64,000 nucleotides of DNA from JAJDIA01 sp031555145 (GCA_031555145.1 JAVBUR010000061.1:7685-71684); one strand, 5' to 3'. Shown: positions 35,503 to 44,766, counted from the first letter of the stretch. The notes: generated by a model from the sequence alone, not told the origin. A program made the numbers and translations.

Positions 35503-35598
35503 CTATCCTTCGCACGACTATGCGAATATCTTCGCACAGCTGTGCGAAGAGGTTTGCACGACTATGCGAAGGTCGTCGCACAGCCGTGCGAAGGATAG
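35503..35598. repeat. Array of four 18-bp palindromes at exact 22-bp period
   Basis: Copies start at 35509, 35531, 35553 and 35575. The second, TTCGCACAGCTGTGCGAA, is a perfect palindrome; the others are near-perfect. Spacers are 4 bp. Copies 1 and 3 share core CGACTA; copies 2 and 4 share CAGCYG. The array is closed by an inverted repeat CTATCC / GGATAG, so the whole 96 bp is nearly self-complementary. It lies in the 294-bp gap between two leftward genes. Confidence 0.9.
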
Positions 35599-35660
35599 AG
35601 TATCATTATGCTGACAACAGATGATGCTAATGCGGTCAATACGAGTCGGTTATGCCGGCA

Positions 35661-36869
35661 TTAAATCTTCAGGCGGATCTTGCATTTCATCAGTAGCCAG
35701 GCGATGCCGATGATGACGAACGAGAAGACGAGCGAGCGCAGCAGTCCCGGATACCCTTCGGTAAACACCTGGGGATAGTTCACGTTGAGCAGCGTGAGGA
35801 TGCTGTACCAGGCATACGGCAGGATATAACAGGTAAGCGTCACCGTACCGGCCGGCTTGATGCAATCGAACCAACGGCTTTTCCCTTTGATATCCGTCAG
35901 CCAATAGATAAAGGCAAACAGTGGGAAGAAAATAGCAGCACAGTAGAAGAACCACGTAGGCGTAGCCTGAATCTTGGAGATGATCCAGTACTGATGGGCG
36001 CCAATGGCAGCGACGAGCATCCCCGCTCCTATCCCACACATGAGCAGATAGAAACGGCGTGGGTTTTCCTTATCGGCATACTTCTGCATCAGCAACGACG
36101 CCCAGATACCAGCCATACCAAAGACATGCAGGGTGACGTTGCTCGGAATCAATTGAATCAACGGTATCCCTTTGAAGGCTCCGGCTGCCGACAGTATCGA
36201 GCAAAGGATCAGTGTAAAGAGCGCAATCGTATTATACAGTACATTTTTACGTGTGAAGAGATAAATGGCGGCACACACCAGGTATGTCCAACCGATCAGT
36301 CCGAGGATACCCCACCACGATGTGCCGAACGGACGTCCGTTGCGGCCCGCATAGATCATGTACAGATAAACCAGGATACCGATTCCCACCACCTTCGCAC
36401 CAAGGATGGCGTATTTCTTCCAGACTTTCCAACCGTCTATCTTGGGATAGACGCTCCAGATCAGGAAGAAGCCCACCACCATCAACAGGGTGAAGATGGG
36501 ACGCGACATACCGGTTGCTACAGCATCCAGCGAGTCGCGATTGACGGTAAATACACCCATCACCAACAGTGCAATCGTACGCCAAAAGATATGCTGGCTT
36601 ACACCGAAGAAGGTGTCGCCCTTGCGGAAACGGTTTTCGATCGCAAACGGAATAGCCATCCCCATGGCAAAGAGGAAGCCGGGGAAGATGGTGTCGGAAA
36701 AACCAAGCATGTCTTCATTCCCTTTGGCATGCGTCAGCCAGTGTGGAATGCCTTCATAAGACATGTCGTTGACGAAAAGCATGAAATACATGGTCAGCGC
36801 ACGGAAGATATCGAGCGCATCAATACGTTGTAGTTTAGCACTACTCAAAAGTGGATTCGTGGTACTCAT
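35661..36869 (-). CDS. DUF5009/HGSNAT-like multipass membrane acyltransferase
   Basis: 402 residues, about eleven helices. The N-terminal RIDALDIFRALTMYFMLFVND and FPGFLFAMGMAIPFAIENR blocks and overall layout match DUF5009, related to heparan-alpha-glucosaminide N-acetyltransferase, which passes acetyl groups across a membrane onto an amino sugar. A catalytic His cannot be pinned down by eye. It lies next to the NagB-LmbE fusion gene, so an amino-sugar theme is possible. A hairpin separates the two, suggesting separate transcripts. Confidence 0.83.
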   Translation of the reverse strand: MSTTNPLLSSAKLQRIDALDIFRALTMYFMLFVNDMSYEGIPHWLTHAKGNEDMLGFSDTIFPGFLFAMGMAIPFAIENRFRKGDTFFGVSQHIFWRTIALLVMGVFTVNRDSLDAVATGMSRPIFTLLMVVGFFLIWSVYPKIDGWKVWKKYAILGAKVVGIGILVYLYMIYAGRNGRPFGTSWWGILGLIGWTYLVCAAIYLFTRKNVLYNTIALFTLILCSILSAAGAFKGIPLIQLIPSNVTLHVFGMAGIWASLLMQKYADKENPRRFYLLMCGIGAGMLVAAIGAHQYWIISKIQATPTWFFYCAAIFFPLFAFIYWLTDIKGKSRWFDCIKPAGTVTLTCYILPYAWYSILTLLNVNYPQVFTEGYPGLLRSLVFSFVIIGIAWLLMKCKIRLKI

Positions 36870-36908
36870 ACATAAAATATAAACAAACAGTGGTTCTTAG
36901 ATCAGATG

Positions 36909-36916
36909 CAAATATA
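36909..36916 (-). promoter_or_regulatory. -7 box upstream of the DUF5009 gene
   Basis: Minus-strand TATATTTG fits TAnnTTTG, 39 nt before the ATG. Confidence 0.45.
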
Positions 36917-36927
36917 ACGAAACAACA

Positions 36928-36970
36928 GACGCGCACAAGGATTTGTCGGAACAAACTCACTGTGCGCGTC
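36928..36970 (-). terminator. Long hairpin downstream of the NagB-LmbE fusion gene
   Basis: Perfect 10-bp arms GACGCGCACA and TGTGCGCGTC enclose a second small stem (TTTGT / ACAAA). Only a weak T-rich tail follows on the minus strand, so it may be a terminator or an mRNA 3' stabiliser. Confidence 0.6.
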
Positions 36971-36998
36971 GATTTATTAACAGTATGCGGCTGCAGAC

Positions 36999-38987
36999 TT
37001 ACCGGATCGGCTTGTACTGAACAAAGGCTTCGATGGCTTCATACGAAGCGAGGCCCAGTTGGTTGTACAGTTCGGCAGTGGCGCGGTTGCGGTCTTCGGC
37101 ACGTTGCCAGAAGAGACGTTCGTCGTCACCCAGGAACGGAGCGCTTTCCATCTGCGACTGGTGCTTGAGGATGGAATTACGTTTCAGGCGCAGTTCCTCG
37201 GGACTGATGGGCACAGCCATTTCGATGTGGTCCATCTCCCATTCGGCCCAAGCTCCACGATACATCCAGATGCGGCAGTTCTTCATCCATTCTTCATCTT
37301 TCACCATGTCGATAGCAGCCAGGGCGGCATCGAGACATACCTTATGTGTTCCGTGTGGATCGGCAAGGTCACCGGCAACGAATATCTGGTCTGGCTTCAC
37401 TTCGAGCAACAGGTCAAGAACGATCTTGACATCGGCTTCCGAGAGTTCGTTCTTCTTCACCAGTCCGGTTTCGTAGAACGGCAAGTCGAGGAAACGGATA
37501 TGGTTGTCGTCCTTCGCTCCGGCGTAGCGGGCACCGTGACGGGCTTCTTCGCGACGGATGGTACCTTTCATAAAGAGTACGTCCTTGTTTTCCGGTTCGC
37601 CATTATCTACCTTTTCGTGTTCGAGGTAATGGATGATTTCTTCGGCCTTATCCTTGACGGCCGAGTCTGTGGCATATTTGTTGCAAACATCGCGCAGGTA
37701 TTCGCAGTAGCGGATCACTTCTTCATCGCCCACGGCAATATTACCGGAGGTTTCATAAGCCACGTATACATCGTGGTTTTGGTCGCAGAGACGACGGAAG
37801 GTTCCTCCCATGGAGATCACGTCGTCGTCGGGGTGCGGACTGAAGATAAGTACCCGCTTGGGATACGGCGTAGCACGTTCCGGACGGTTCGAGTCATCGG
37901 CGTTCGGCTTACCACCCGGCCATCCGGTGATGGTGTGCTGGATATCGTTGAAGATGCGGATATTCACATTGTAGGCCGATCCGTACAAGGCCAACAACTC
38001 GCCCAACCCGTGGTCGGTATAGTCTTTGTTGGTCAGCTTCAGGATGGGTTTGCCGGTCTTTAGGCACAGCCATACGATAGCGCGGCGGATCAACTGGTTG
38101 TCCCACTCGCAGCTGGTCACCAGCCACGGATGGTTGATACGCGTCAGTTTCGTAGCCGCCGACAGGTCGATAGCCACACGGGCATTCTGGTGGCTTTGCA
38201 GTGCGGAAGAAGGTACGCCGTCATTGGCTTTTCCTTCCACCGTCTTCTCGATGATCGACGCTTTGTCTTCACCCCAGGCTGTCAGGACAATATTACGGGC
38301 GTTCAGCATGGTAGATATCCCCATCGTGATCACACCGGCGGGCACGCTGTCGATAGACGGGAACGTACGTGAGGCTTCCTTACGGGCAGCACCTTCAAGT
38401 AATACCAGACGGGTACGTGAACTGAGCGACGTTCCGGCGGGATTGAACATGATATTACTGTTTTGCCCGATTCCCATCAACATATAGTCAATGCCTCCTA
38501 CTTCGGCAATCTTATGTTCGTAGGAGCGGCAGAACTCCAGAATAGCATCCTTCGGCATCAGACCGTCGGGTGCATACACATTGTCGGGCGCGATATCGAT
38601 ATGATCCAGCAAAGATTCCTTCAGGTGAGCCAGGTTACCCGAAGCGGCAGTAGCCAACGGATAGAACTCATACTCCACAAAAGCAATCACATTACGGAAA
38701 CTCAGGCCTTCTTCCGTGTGTATGCGGATCAATTCCTTATATACTCCCAGCGGTGAGCGTCCACCCGTGAGCGCAATGACAAACATTTTGCCTGCGGCCT
38801 GTTTCTTTTTAATTTCTACGGCTATTTCGCGTGCGATAGCCATTGATCCTTCTTCGAGCGTTTCGAAAATGTCGGTCGGGATCTTTTCCAACCGTGTGAG
38901 GACAGAGTGTTCGAACGCATTCTCCGGACGATAATACCGGGCAGGTATCCGCGTCAGGGTAATCTGCGAGCTTAGATTCGTTTTCAT
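36999..38987 (-). CDS. Degenerate NagB domain fused to LmbE/PIG-L deacetylase domain
   Basis: 662 residues. Residues 1-290 have the glucosamine-6-phosphate deaminase fold, with the sugar-phosphate loop LTGGRSPLGVYKEL and SLSSRTR kept. Aligned by eye to E. coli NagB, catalytic Asp72, Asp141, His143 and Glu148 correspond to Tyr106, Asn176, Asn178 and Pro183. The deaminase site is therefore gone. After a linker with further folded sequence, residues 375-662 are an LmbE/PIG-L N-deacetylase with metal motif SPHPDDD (near 384) and DPHGTHKVC. It is usually annotated as a glucosamine-6-phosphate deaminase; a phosphosugar-sensing deacetylase fits the residues better. Cytoplasmic; monocistronic or with dcp (23 nt upstream). 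Confidence 0.9.
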   Translation of the reverse strand: MKTNLSSQITLTRIPARYYRPENAFEHSVLTRLEKIPTDIFETLEEGSMAIAREIAVEIKKKQAAGKMFVIALTGGRSPLGVYKELIRIHTEEGLSFRNVIAFVEYEFYPLATAASGNLAHLKESLLDHIDIAPDNVYAPDGLMPKDAILEFCRSYEHKIAEVGGIDYMLMGIGQNSNIMFNPAGTSLSSRTRLVLLEGAARKEASRTFPSIDSVPAGVITMGISTMLNARNIVLTAWGEDKASIIEKTVEGKANDGVPSSALQSHQNARVAIDLSAATKLTRINHPWLVTSCEWDNQLIRRAIVWLCLKTGKPILKLTNKDYTDHGLGELLALYGSAYNVNIRIFNDIQHTITGWPGGKPNADDSNRPERATPYPKRVLIFSPHPDDDVISMGGTFRRLCDQNHDVYVAYETSGNIAVGDEEVIRYCEYLRDVCNKYATDSAVKDKAEEIIHYLEHEKVDNGEPENKDVLFMKGTIRREEARHGARYAGAKDDNHIRFLDLPFYETGLVKKNELSEADVKIVLDLLLEVKPDQIFVAGDLADPHGTHKVCLDAALAAIDMVKDEEWMKNCRIWMYRGAWAEWEMDHIEMAVPISPEELRLKRNSILKHQSQMESAPFLGDDERLFWQRAEDRNRATAELYNQLGLASYEAIEAFVQYKPIR

Positions 38988-39010
38988 GTTTTCTTGATTA
39001 GTATTTCGTA

Positions 39011-41116
39011 TTATTTTAATCCCCGGTTCTTTAACAGAGGTTCGGTGTTCGGTTCTTTGCCGCGGAAGTTGACATACATCACCATTGCATCGTCAATACC
39101 GCCAGGCGTGAGCACGTAGTTGCGGAAGTTAGAAGCTACATCCGTATTCAGGATATTACCGCTTTCCACAAAAGCCTGATAAGCATCCGAGTCGAGTACT
39201 TCCGACCAGATATAACTATAATAGCCAGCTGTATAGCCTCCACCCATGGTATGGTTGAAGTAGGTCGTACGGTAGCGGGAAGGTATTTGTTTCAACAGGC
39301 CGCGTTTAGCCAGTGTAGCGTTTTCGAAGTTCATCACCTGCAGGTCGGCGGGCATTTCGGTCAGGACATGATAGTCCATATCGAGCAGTGAAGCGGCAAG
39401 GTATTCCACCGTGGCAAAGCCTTGTCCGTATTTACCACTCTTGTCCAGCTTTTCGATCAGTTCGGTCGGGATCACTTCACCGGTCTGGTAATGCTTGGCA
39501 TATACTTTCAGGATCTCGGGTTCGAATACCCAGTGCTCCATGATCTGTGAAGGCAGTTCCACAAAGTCACGGGGCACACCGCCGATACCATAGTAATGTA
39601 CATCGCGGAAGAGGCTATGCAAGCCGTGCCCGAATTCGTGGAAAAGGGTTTCGGCTTCGTCAGCACTCAGCAATGCAGGCTGTCCGGCAGCCGGTTGGGA
39701 GAAGTTACAGACAATGGTTACGACCGGCGGTACGCGTTTACCGGCTTCGTCGTATGTCTGTGAACGGTAACCACCACACCAGGCACCACCCCGTTTGCTG
39801 GCACGTGGGAAGAAGTCCATATAGAGCACGCCCAGTTGAGTGCCGTCTTTGTCTTTACATTCAAAGGCCTGAGCTTCCGGATGAGGCAACGGAATGTTGG
39901 CAATCGGTGTGAAGGTGATGCCATATAGTTTGTTGGCAACGTAGAAAGCGCCATCGCGTACATTATCTAATTTCAGATACGGGCGTACTTCGTTTTCATC
40001 GAGATCGAATTTAGCGATCTTGGCTTTTTCGAAATAGTAGCGCCAGTCCCAACCTTCGGCTTCGAAGCTGTTGCCTTCCTTTTTGATCTCAACCTGAATG
40101 TCTGCCAGTTCGTCTTTTGCTTTGGCCAGGGCCGGTGTCCATACTTCGTCGAGCAGTGCATAAACGGCAGCCGGTGTTTTAGCCATGCGGTCTTCCAGTA
40201 CAAAAGCGGCATAGTTGTCGTATCCCATCAGTTGGGCTTTTTCGAGACGTTTGGCAACGAGTTGTTTGACGATTTCCTTGTTGTCGGCATCGTTACCATT
40301 ATTGCCACGGTTGATGTAACCGTTGAATATTTTTTCGCGAAGTGCGCGGTTATCAGCATATTGCAGGAACGGCATCACACTCGGGTTGTGCAGCGTAAAG
40401 ATCCACTTGCCTTCCTGACCGGCAGCTTTTGCTGTTTCGGCGGCATTGGCTATCAGGCTTTCAGGCAGACCGGAGAGGTCAGCTTCCTTATCGACCACCA
40501 GTTGGAAGCTGTTGGTTTCTTTCAGCATATTTTGGCCGAACTTGAGTTGCAGCATGGCTATCTCGCTGTTCAGTTCGCGCAGTGTAGCCTGCTTATCTTC
40601 GGGCAGGTTGGCACCACTACGCACAAAGCCTTTATAAGTTTCTTCCAGCAGTTTAGCTTGTTCTTTATCGAGACCGAGAGCATCTTTCTGGTCGTACACG
40701 GCTTTTACGCGGGCAAACAGCACCGGGTTCAGGCTGATATCATCGCTGTGTTTGGAGAACAACGGCGACATTTCGCGGCTGAGCGCTTCCATCTCGTCGT
40801 TCACATTGGCGCCGCTTTGTCCGCCGAATACGATACGGACTTTTGTCAATAACCGGCCGCCCTGGTCCATCGCCACAATGGTGTTTTCAAACGTAGGTGC
40901 GTCTATATTATCGCAGATCGCCTGAATCTCTTTTGCTTGTTCTTCCATGCCCTGGAGGAAAGCGGGTTTATAATGCTCCAGCGTGATTAACTCAAAAGGA
41001 GGAACACCATACGGGGTATCATACTCGTTCATAAACGGGTTGTCGGACTTCGGAGTGACATCCGTACATGAGGCTAATGCGACAGCTAATCCAGCGGCCA
41101 TAATCAGTCGTTTCAT
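39011..41116 (-). CDS. dcp: M3-family peptidyl-dipeptidase lipoprotein (Dcp-like)
   Basis: 701 residues. Lipoprotein signal MKRLIMAAGLAVALASC precedes the oligopeptidase fold with zinc motif LFHEFGHGLHSLF (HExxH) and the downstream Glu ligand in the ELPSQIMEHW block. GGYTAGYYSYIWSEVL near the end is typical of Dcp, which removes C-terminal dipeptides. E. coli Dcp is not lipidated, but periplasmic or outer-membrane lipoprotein versions are usual in Bacteroidota. A -7 box lies upstream. Confidence 0.94.
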   Translation of the reverse strand: MKRLIMAAGLAVALASCTDVTPKSDNPFMNEYDTPYGVPPFELITLEHYKPAFLQGMEEQAKEIQAICDNIDAPTFENTIVAMDQGGRLLTKVRIVFGGQSGANVNDEMEALSREMSPLFSKHSDDISLNPVLFARVKAVYDQKDALGLDKEQAKLLEETYKGFVRSGANLPEDKQATLRELNSEIAMLQLKFGQNMLKETNSFQLVVDKEADLSGLPESLIANAAETAKAAGQEGKWIFTLHNPSVMPFLQYADNRALREKIFNGYINRGNNGNDADNKEIVKQLVAKRLEKAQLMGYDNYAAFVLEDRMAKTPAAVYALLDEVWTPALAKAKDELADIQVEIKKEGNSFEAEGWDWRYYFEKAKIAKFDLDENEVRPYLKLDNVRDGAFYVANKLYGITFTPIANIPLPHPEAQAFECKDKDGTQLGVLYMDFFPRASKRGGAWCGGYRSQTYDEAGKRVPPVVTIVCNFSQPAAGQPALLSADEAETLFHEFGHGLHSLFRDVHYYGIGGVPRDFVELPSQIMEHWVFEPEILKVYAKHYQTGEVIPTELIEKLDKSGKYGQGFATVEYLAASLLDMDYHVLTEMPADLQVMNFENATLAKRGLLKQIPSRYRTTYFNHTMGGGYTAGYYSYIWSEVLDSDAYQAFVESGNILNTDVASNFRNYVLTPGGIDDAMVMYVNFRGKEPNTEPLLKNRGLK

Positions 41117-41148
41117 TTTACGTTAATTTATAGGTTCTTTTCTATCCG

Positions 41149-41156
41149 CAAAGATA
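41149..41156 (-). promoter_or_regulatory. -7 box upstream of dcp
   Basis: Minus-strand TATCTTTG fits TAnnTTTG, 33 nt before the dcp ATG. Confidence 0.45.
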
Positions 41157-41284
41157 GGAAAGATATGATCGTCTATCCGGGAAATTGGCGCATAAAAAGC
41201 AAAAAGTTACGTGAAATGAAGGAAAATTCCCTGAATTATTGTTCTTTTGTAAAGTAATAACCCATTAGTCTTAAAGCAACTTCT

Positions 41285-43051
41285 ATGCGTACATCTTTTC
41301 TCCAGGATCTTTACCTGCAACGGCCGATTACGATGCTCATTCTTATCTCCATGATTTCCGTCCTGCCATGGATCGGACTGGGAGATTTTTCGACCAAAGG
41401 CGAACCACGTGAAGCTGCTGTATCCGTATCCATGATTGAGAGCGGCAACTTTATCCTGCCACGGGCATATGCCGATGAATTTGCTTATAAACCACCGATG
41501 GCGCACTGGATGATGGCTGTCTCCTCGCTGCCTCAGGGACATGTGTCGGAGTTTTCGGCTCGTCTGCCGTCTGCCCTGGCTTTTATTATCCTGATTACTA
41601 TTTCATTAATCTTCTTTGCTAAACGATTGCCGAAGTTCCATGAGGTGTTTATAGCCATGCTCCTGTTGATTACCTGTGTGGAGATTCACCGGGCGGCCAT
41701 GACTACGCGGGTGGATATGGTACTTACCGCCTTTATGGTGGCGGGGCTCTTCCAGCTATACCGATGGGAAGAGAAACTTGAACTGAAGGGTTTACCGGTG
41801 TTTATCCCCATACTGCTCGGTTGTGCCGTGCTGACGAAAGGGTTGGTAGGGATTGTTCTTCCCCTGTTTGTGTTTGGGGTGTATCTGTTGATGCTGCGCA
41901 AATATAGTTTACTCATTATTATAAAGGCGTTGGTCTATATGGGGATCGCGTCCATATTCCTGCCGTTATTGTGGTATCTGGCCGCCTGGAAACAGGGAGG
42001 CGAGGCGTTCCTGAATGTGGTGGTAGCTGAGAGTTTCGGTCGTTTCTTCCATTTCAATACACCCGAACTTACGTATGACCTCGGACATGAGAATGGCGCC
42101 TGGTATAACTTTATGACCATCTTTGCCGGCTTTATTCCCTGGAGTGTATTGTTCCTCTTCTCGTTGTTCGGAATGAAGATACATAAACCGCATCAATCAT
42201 TCAAGGAGATACTAAAAGGCTGGTGGAATGCGATCCTGTCGATGGATAAGGTAAAGCTGTTCAGCCTTGTATCTATTGTCTGCATTATCTTCTTTTATAC
42301 CATCCCGTCGAGCAAGCGGAGCGTATACCTGATGCCGGCTTATCCGTTTATCGCCTTGTTTTTGGCACAGTATCTGCTGTATCTGGCGGAATACCGGACA
42401 AAAGTGACCCGTATCTTCGCGACCTTCCTGGCTACATTGGTTTCCCTTGTACTGGTAGTAGTTATACTGACGATGAGCCGTGTGATTGATCCCGTTGCTA
42501 TTGTCAGTCAGTTTACATCGCGCGAATCTACCTTGTATACAGTGAAGCTGGTGGCGTTGACATTGACATCTCCGGGTGTTTTGAAAGGATTGATAGTCTG
42601 CCTGGTATTGGCGGTGTTGGCAATCCTGTTCTATCAGTTGTCGCGAAAGATCAATATCAAGATATTGTATGCCACCATGGGGCTGATGTTCTGTGTTAAT
42701 TTCCTGATCGACGGCGTGGTTATGCGTGGTATCCGTAACGGGACGTCCTGCCAGGCTTTTGCCGAACGCGTCATGGATGAATATCCGGTGAACAAAGACA
42801 ATATGTATGTGACGAACTTCCCGAAGGAATACTACAACATGTATGGCCTTAACTTCTACCTGGGTAACCGCTTCCATAACTTTGAAAAGGATCAGCCTGT
42901 AAACGGTTATTTATTTGCTGGAGAAAGGGATTTCGATAAGTTGCAAACAAAATATGGAGGTCAGTATGCCTTTAGCAAACTAACCTCCACAGAACAGTCG
43001 ATCGACGAGATACACCAGCATATTGTGATGTATCGTTTCGACCGTAGATAA
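41285..43051 (+). CDS. GT39/ArnT-type membrane glycosyltransferase
   Basis: 588 residues with about twelve helices. The ArnT/PMT-2 start KGEPREAAVSVSMIESGNF, with its catalytic-type acidic residue in the first periplasmic loop, is followed by YKPPMAHWMMA, HRAAMTTRVDMVL and RSVYLMPAYPF. Such enzymes move a sugar from a polyprenyl phosphate donor to lipid A, glycan or protein on the periplasmic side. Acceptor not predictable. The gene is convergent with the DUF1080 gene, 2 bp apart. Confidence 0.9.
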   Translation: MRTSFLQDLYLQRPITMLILISMISVLPWIGLGDFSTKGEPREAAVSVSMIESGNFILPRAYADEFAYKPPMAHWMMAVSSLPQGHVSEFSARLPSALAFIILITISLIFFAKRLPKFHEVFIAMLLLITCVEIHRAAMTTRVDMVLTAFMVAGLFQLYRWEEKLELKGLPVFIPILLGCAVLTKGLVGIVLPLFVFGVYLLMLRKYSLLIIIKALVYMGIASIFLPLLWYLAAWKQGGEAFLNVVVAESFGRFFHFNTPELTYDLGHENGAWYNFMTIFAGFIPWSVLFLFSLFGMKIHKPHQSFKEILKGWWNAILSMDKVKLFSLVSIVCIIFFYTIPSSKRSVYLMPAYPFIALFLAQYLLYLAEYRTKVTRIFATFLATLVSLVLVVVILTMSRVIDPVAIVSQFTSRESTLYTVKLVALTLTSPGVLKGLIVCLVLAVLAILFYQLSRKINIKILYATMGLMFCVNFLIDGVVMRGIRNGTSCQAFAERVMDEYPVNKDNMYVTNFPKEYYNMYGLNFYLGNRFHNFEKDQPVNGYLFAGERDFDKLQTKYGGQYAFSKLTSTEQSIDEIHQHIVMYRFDRR

Positions 43052-43053
43052 TC

Positions 43054-43857
43054 TTATTTCAAGTCTTTGATCTTGATATTACGGAAAGCACCTTCATCGC
43101 CATGATCCTGCAGCAGGATATGCCCAATAGATGCTTCGCCGAATAATCCGTTCTCATTGTATGACGGAGCAGCGTATTTGCTACCTTTCACCAACTCGCG
43201 GAATGCATCGCTGCAACGTTCGTATTCAACTGTCTTCACGCCATTCAGCCAATGTTCCACATGGTTGTTGGGGAATACTTTGATCAGAGCGGTGTTCCAC
43301 TCGCCTATTCCATTGAAAGATACGTTTTCCGGTTTGATCAGATCATACAGACCAGCCAAAGCACGGCTTCCCGGGAAGGTCGTGTAGAGTGTAGCGTCTT
43401 TATGGCGGGCATCGTCCAGGATCTGGAATTCCAGACCGAATGCCGATCCTTTTTGTTTTTCCTTTTCCGTTACAAAATACTTGATACCACTGTTGGCACC
43501 TTCCGTGATCTTGAAATCAACGCTCAATTCGAAAGCGCTATATTCACCATCAGAGACAATATCACCACCGTTGGTCGATTCGGCACCGCCAGACTTCAAC
43601 ACGATCAGTTGGCCGTCTTCAACCTTCCAGCCATGATCGGGGAAGCCTTCCAGGTGGGCGCCACGCCATCCGTTAGTTGTTTTTCCATCAAACAAAAGGA
43701 CCCAGCCGTCAGCTTTTTCCTGTGCCGTCAATTCGTTGACCAGCGTTGTTTGAACTGTTTCGGCTGCTACTTCAGCCGGTTGTGCGTTTTTCGTTTTGCC
43801 GCCGCACGCGCATAACAAAGCTGCTGACACAGCCATGCAAGTTACAAGTGTTTTCAT
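43054..43857 (-). CDS. DUF1080 (3-keto-disaccharide hydrolase-like) lipoprotein
   Basis: 267 residues. Lipoprotein signal MKTLVTCMAVSAALLCACGG, short linker, then one DUF1080 concanavalin-like domain (WVLLFDGKTTNGWRG to GHILLQDHGDEGAFRNIKIKDL). Members of this family have recently been tied to cleavage of 3-keto-glycosides; older annotations say unknown. No keto-glycoside dehydrogenase is nearby. Its 3' end lies 2 bp from that of the GT39 gene with no terminator hairpin between, so the two mRNAs probably overlap at their ends. Confidence 0.88.
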   Translation of the reverse strand: MKTLVTCMAVSAALLCACGGKTKNAQPAEVAAETVQTTLVNELTAQEKADGWVLLFDGKTTNGWRGAHLEGFPDHGWKVEDGQLIVLKSGGAESTNGGDIVSDGEYSAFELSVDFKITEGANSGIKYFVTEKEKQKGSAFGLEFQILDDARHKDATLYTTFPGSRALAGLYDLIKPENVSFNGIGEWNTALIKVFPNNHVEHWLNGVKTVEYERCSDAFRELVKGSKYAAPSYNENGLFGEASIGHILLQDHGDEGAFRNIKIKDLK

Positions 43858-43903
43858 TCGAAATTGATATTAATAATGTTAATTACCTCTCTGTGTTCGC
43901 GCA

Positions 43904-43911
43904 CAAAGGTA
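43904..43911 (-). promoter_or_regulatory. -7 box upstream of the DUF1080 gene
   Basis: Minus-strand TACCTTTG fits TAnnTTTG, 47 nt before the ATG. A plus-strand TATCTTTG for the HAD gene lies 55 nt further right, making this a divergent promoter pair. Confidence 0.45.
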
Positions 43912-43965
43912 GAAAAATATATTTACACGTATGCAAAATACAGAAAGAAATCAGTTAATTAGGGT

Positions 43966-43973
43966 TATCTTTG
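43966..43973 (+). promoter_or_regulatory. -7 box upstream of the HAD phosphatase gene
   Basis: TATCTTTG fits TAnnTTTG, 32 nt before the ATG at 44005. Confidence 0.45.
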
Positions 43974-44004
43974 CGGTCGAAAATCATAGAACAACAGACA
44001 ACAA

Positions 44005-44634
44005 ATGAAAACAGCGCTTTTTGACTTCGACGGAGTGATCGTGGATACGGAACCCATTTATGATATTTACTGGAATGAGGCCGCCATCCGTTATGGGATC
44101 ACGATCGAACATTTTGCCGATGTGATCAAGGGTACTACCCTGCCGCATATCATCCAAACCTATTTTGCCGATGCCAGCGACGAACTTCGCCGGCAAGTGA
44201 CAACAGAAGCCGTTGCGTATGAAACAGATATGCCACTGCCTGCCATGCCGGGATCATTGGAGTTCCTCCGCCTGCTGAAAAAGGAAGGTGTACAAATCGG
44301 TCTCGTCACCAGCTCAGACCTGCATAAGGTAACCCGCGCGATCGCCATGTACGACCTCGACGGAATATTTGATACCATCGTCACCTCCGAACGTATCACC
44401 AAAGGAAAACCCAACCCGATGTGTTACCTCCTGGCCGCTTCCGATCTTGGAGTATCGCCCACCGACTGCCTTGTATTCGAAGATTCCTTCTACGGTATCC
44501 AGGCCGGAACAGATGCCGGCATGCGCGTCATTGGCCTGAGCACCACCAACTCTGCCGAATCGCTTGCAGATAAAGTACACGAAGTCATCCCCAACTTTGA
44601 GCAGACTACTTTTGCCGACTTCCTGAAGTGGTAA
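44005..44634 (+). CDS. HAD-family phosphatase/phosphomutase (beta-PGM-like)
   Basis: 209 residues. HAD motifs: LFDFDGVIVDTEP (nucleophile and acid Asp), LVTSSD (motif II), RITKGKPNPMCYLLAA (Lys, motif III) and VFEDSFYGIQAG (motif IV), with a helical cap between I and II. The overall layout fits the beta-phosphoglucomutase/phosphosugar phosphatase group. The substrate is not determinable. Monocistronic. Confidence 0.9.
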   Translation: MKTALFDFDGVIVDTEPIYDIYWNEAAIRYGITIEHFADVIKGTTLPHIIQTYFADASDELRRQVTTEAVAYETDMPLPAMPGSLEFLRLLKKEGVQIGLVTSSDLHKVTRAIAMYDLDGIFDTIVTSERITKGKPNPMCYLLAASDLGVSPTDCLVFEDSFYGIQAGTDAGMRVIGLSTTNSAESLADKVHEVIPNFEQTTFADFLKW

Positions 44635-44766
44635 CAAGGTCAAAAGACAAATCCGCGAATCGCAAGCGCACCTGCTGACTTTTGACACACACTCATAATG
44701 TTTGTAAACGAACGTAATAACGATCGTTTTGGATTATAATGACTTTTTTTGAACAAATCCTTTTAT

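Noticed and set aside
35350..35598. 82-codon plus-strand frame running through the palindrome array
   Set aside because: Its C-terminal third is simply the repeat translated; no RBS, no family, and it overlaps the BASS promoter.
35503..35598. CRISPR array
   Set aside because: Units are palindromes with only 4-bp spacers, not unique spacers of about 30 bp, and no cas genes are present.
37059..38063. Plus-strand open frame (334 codons) opposite the NagB-LmbE fusion
   Set aside because: Shadow of a well-supported gene; hydrophobic Val/Phe-rich translation typical of antisense frames.
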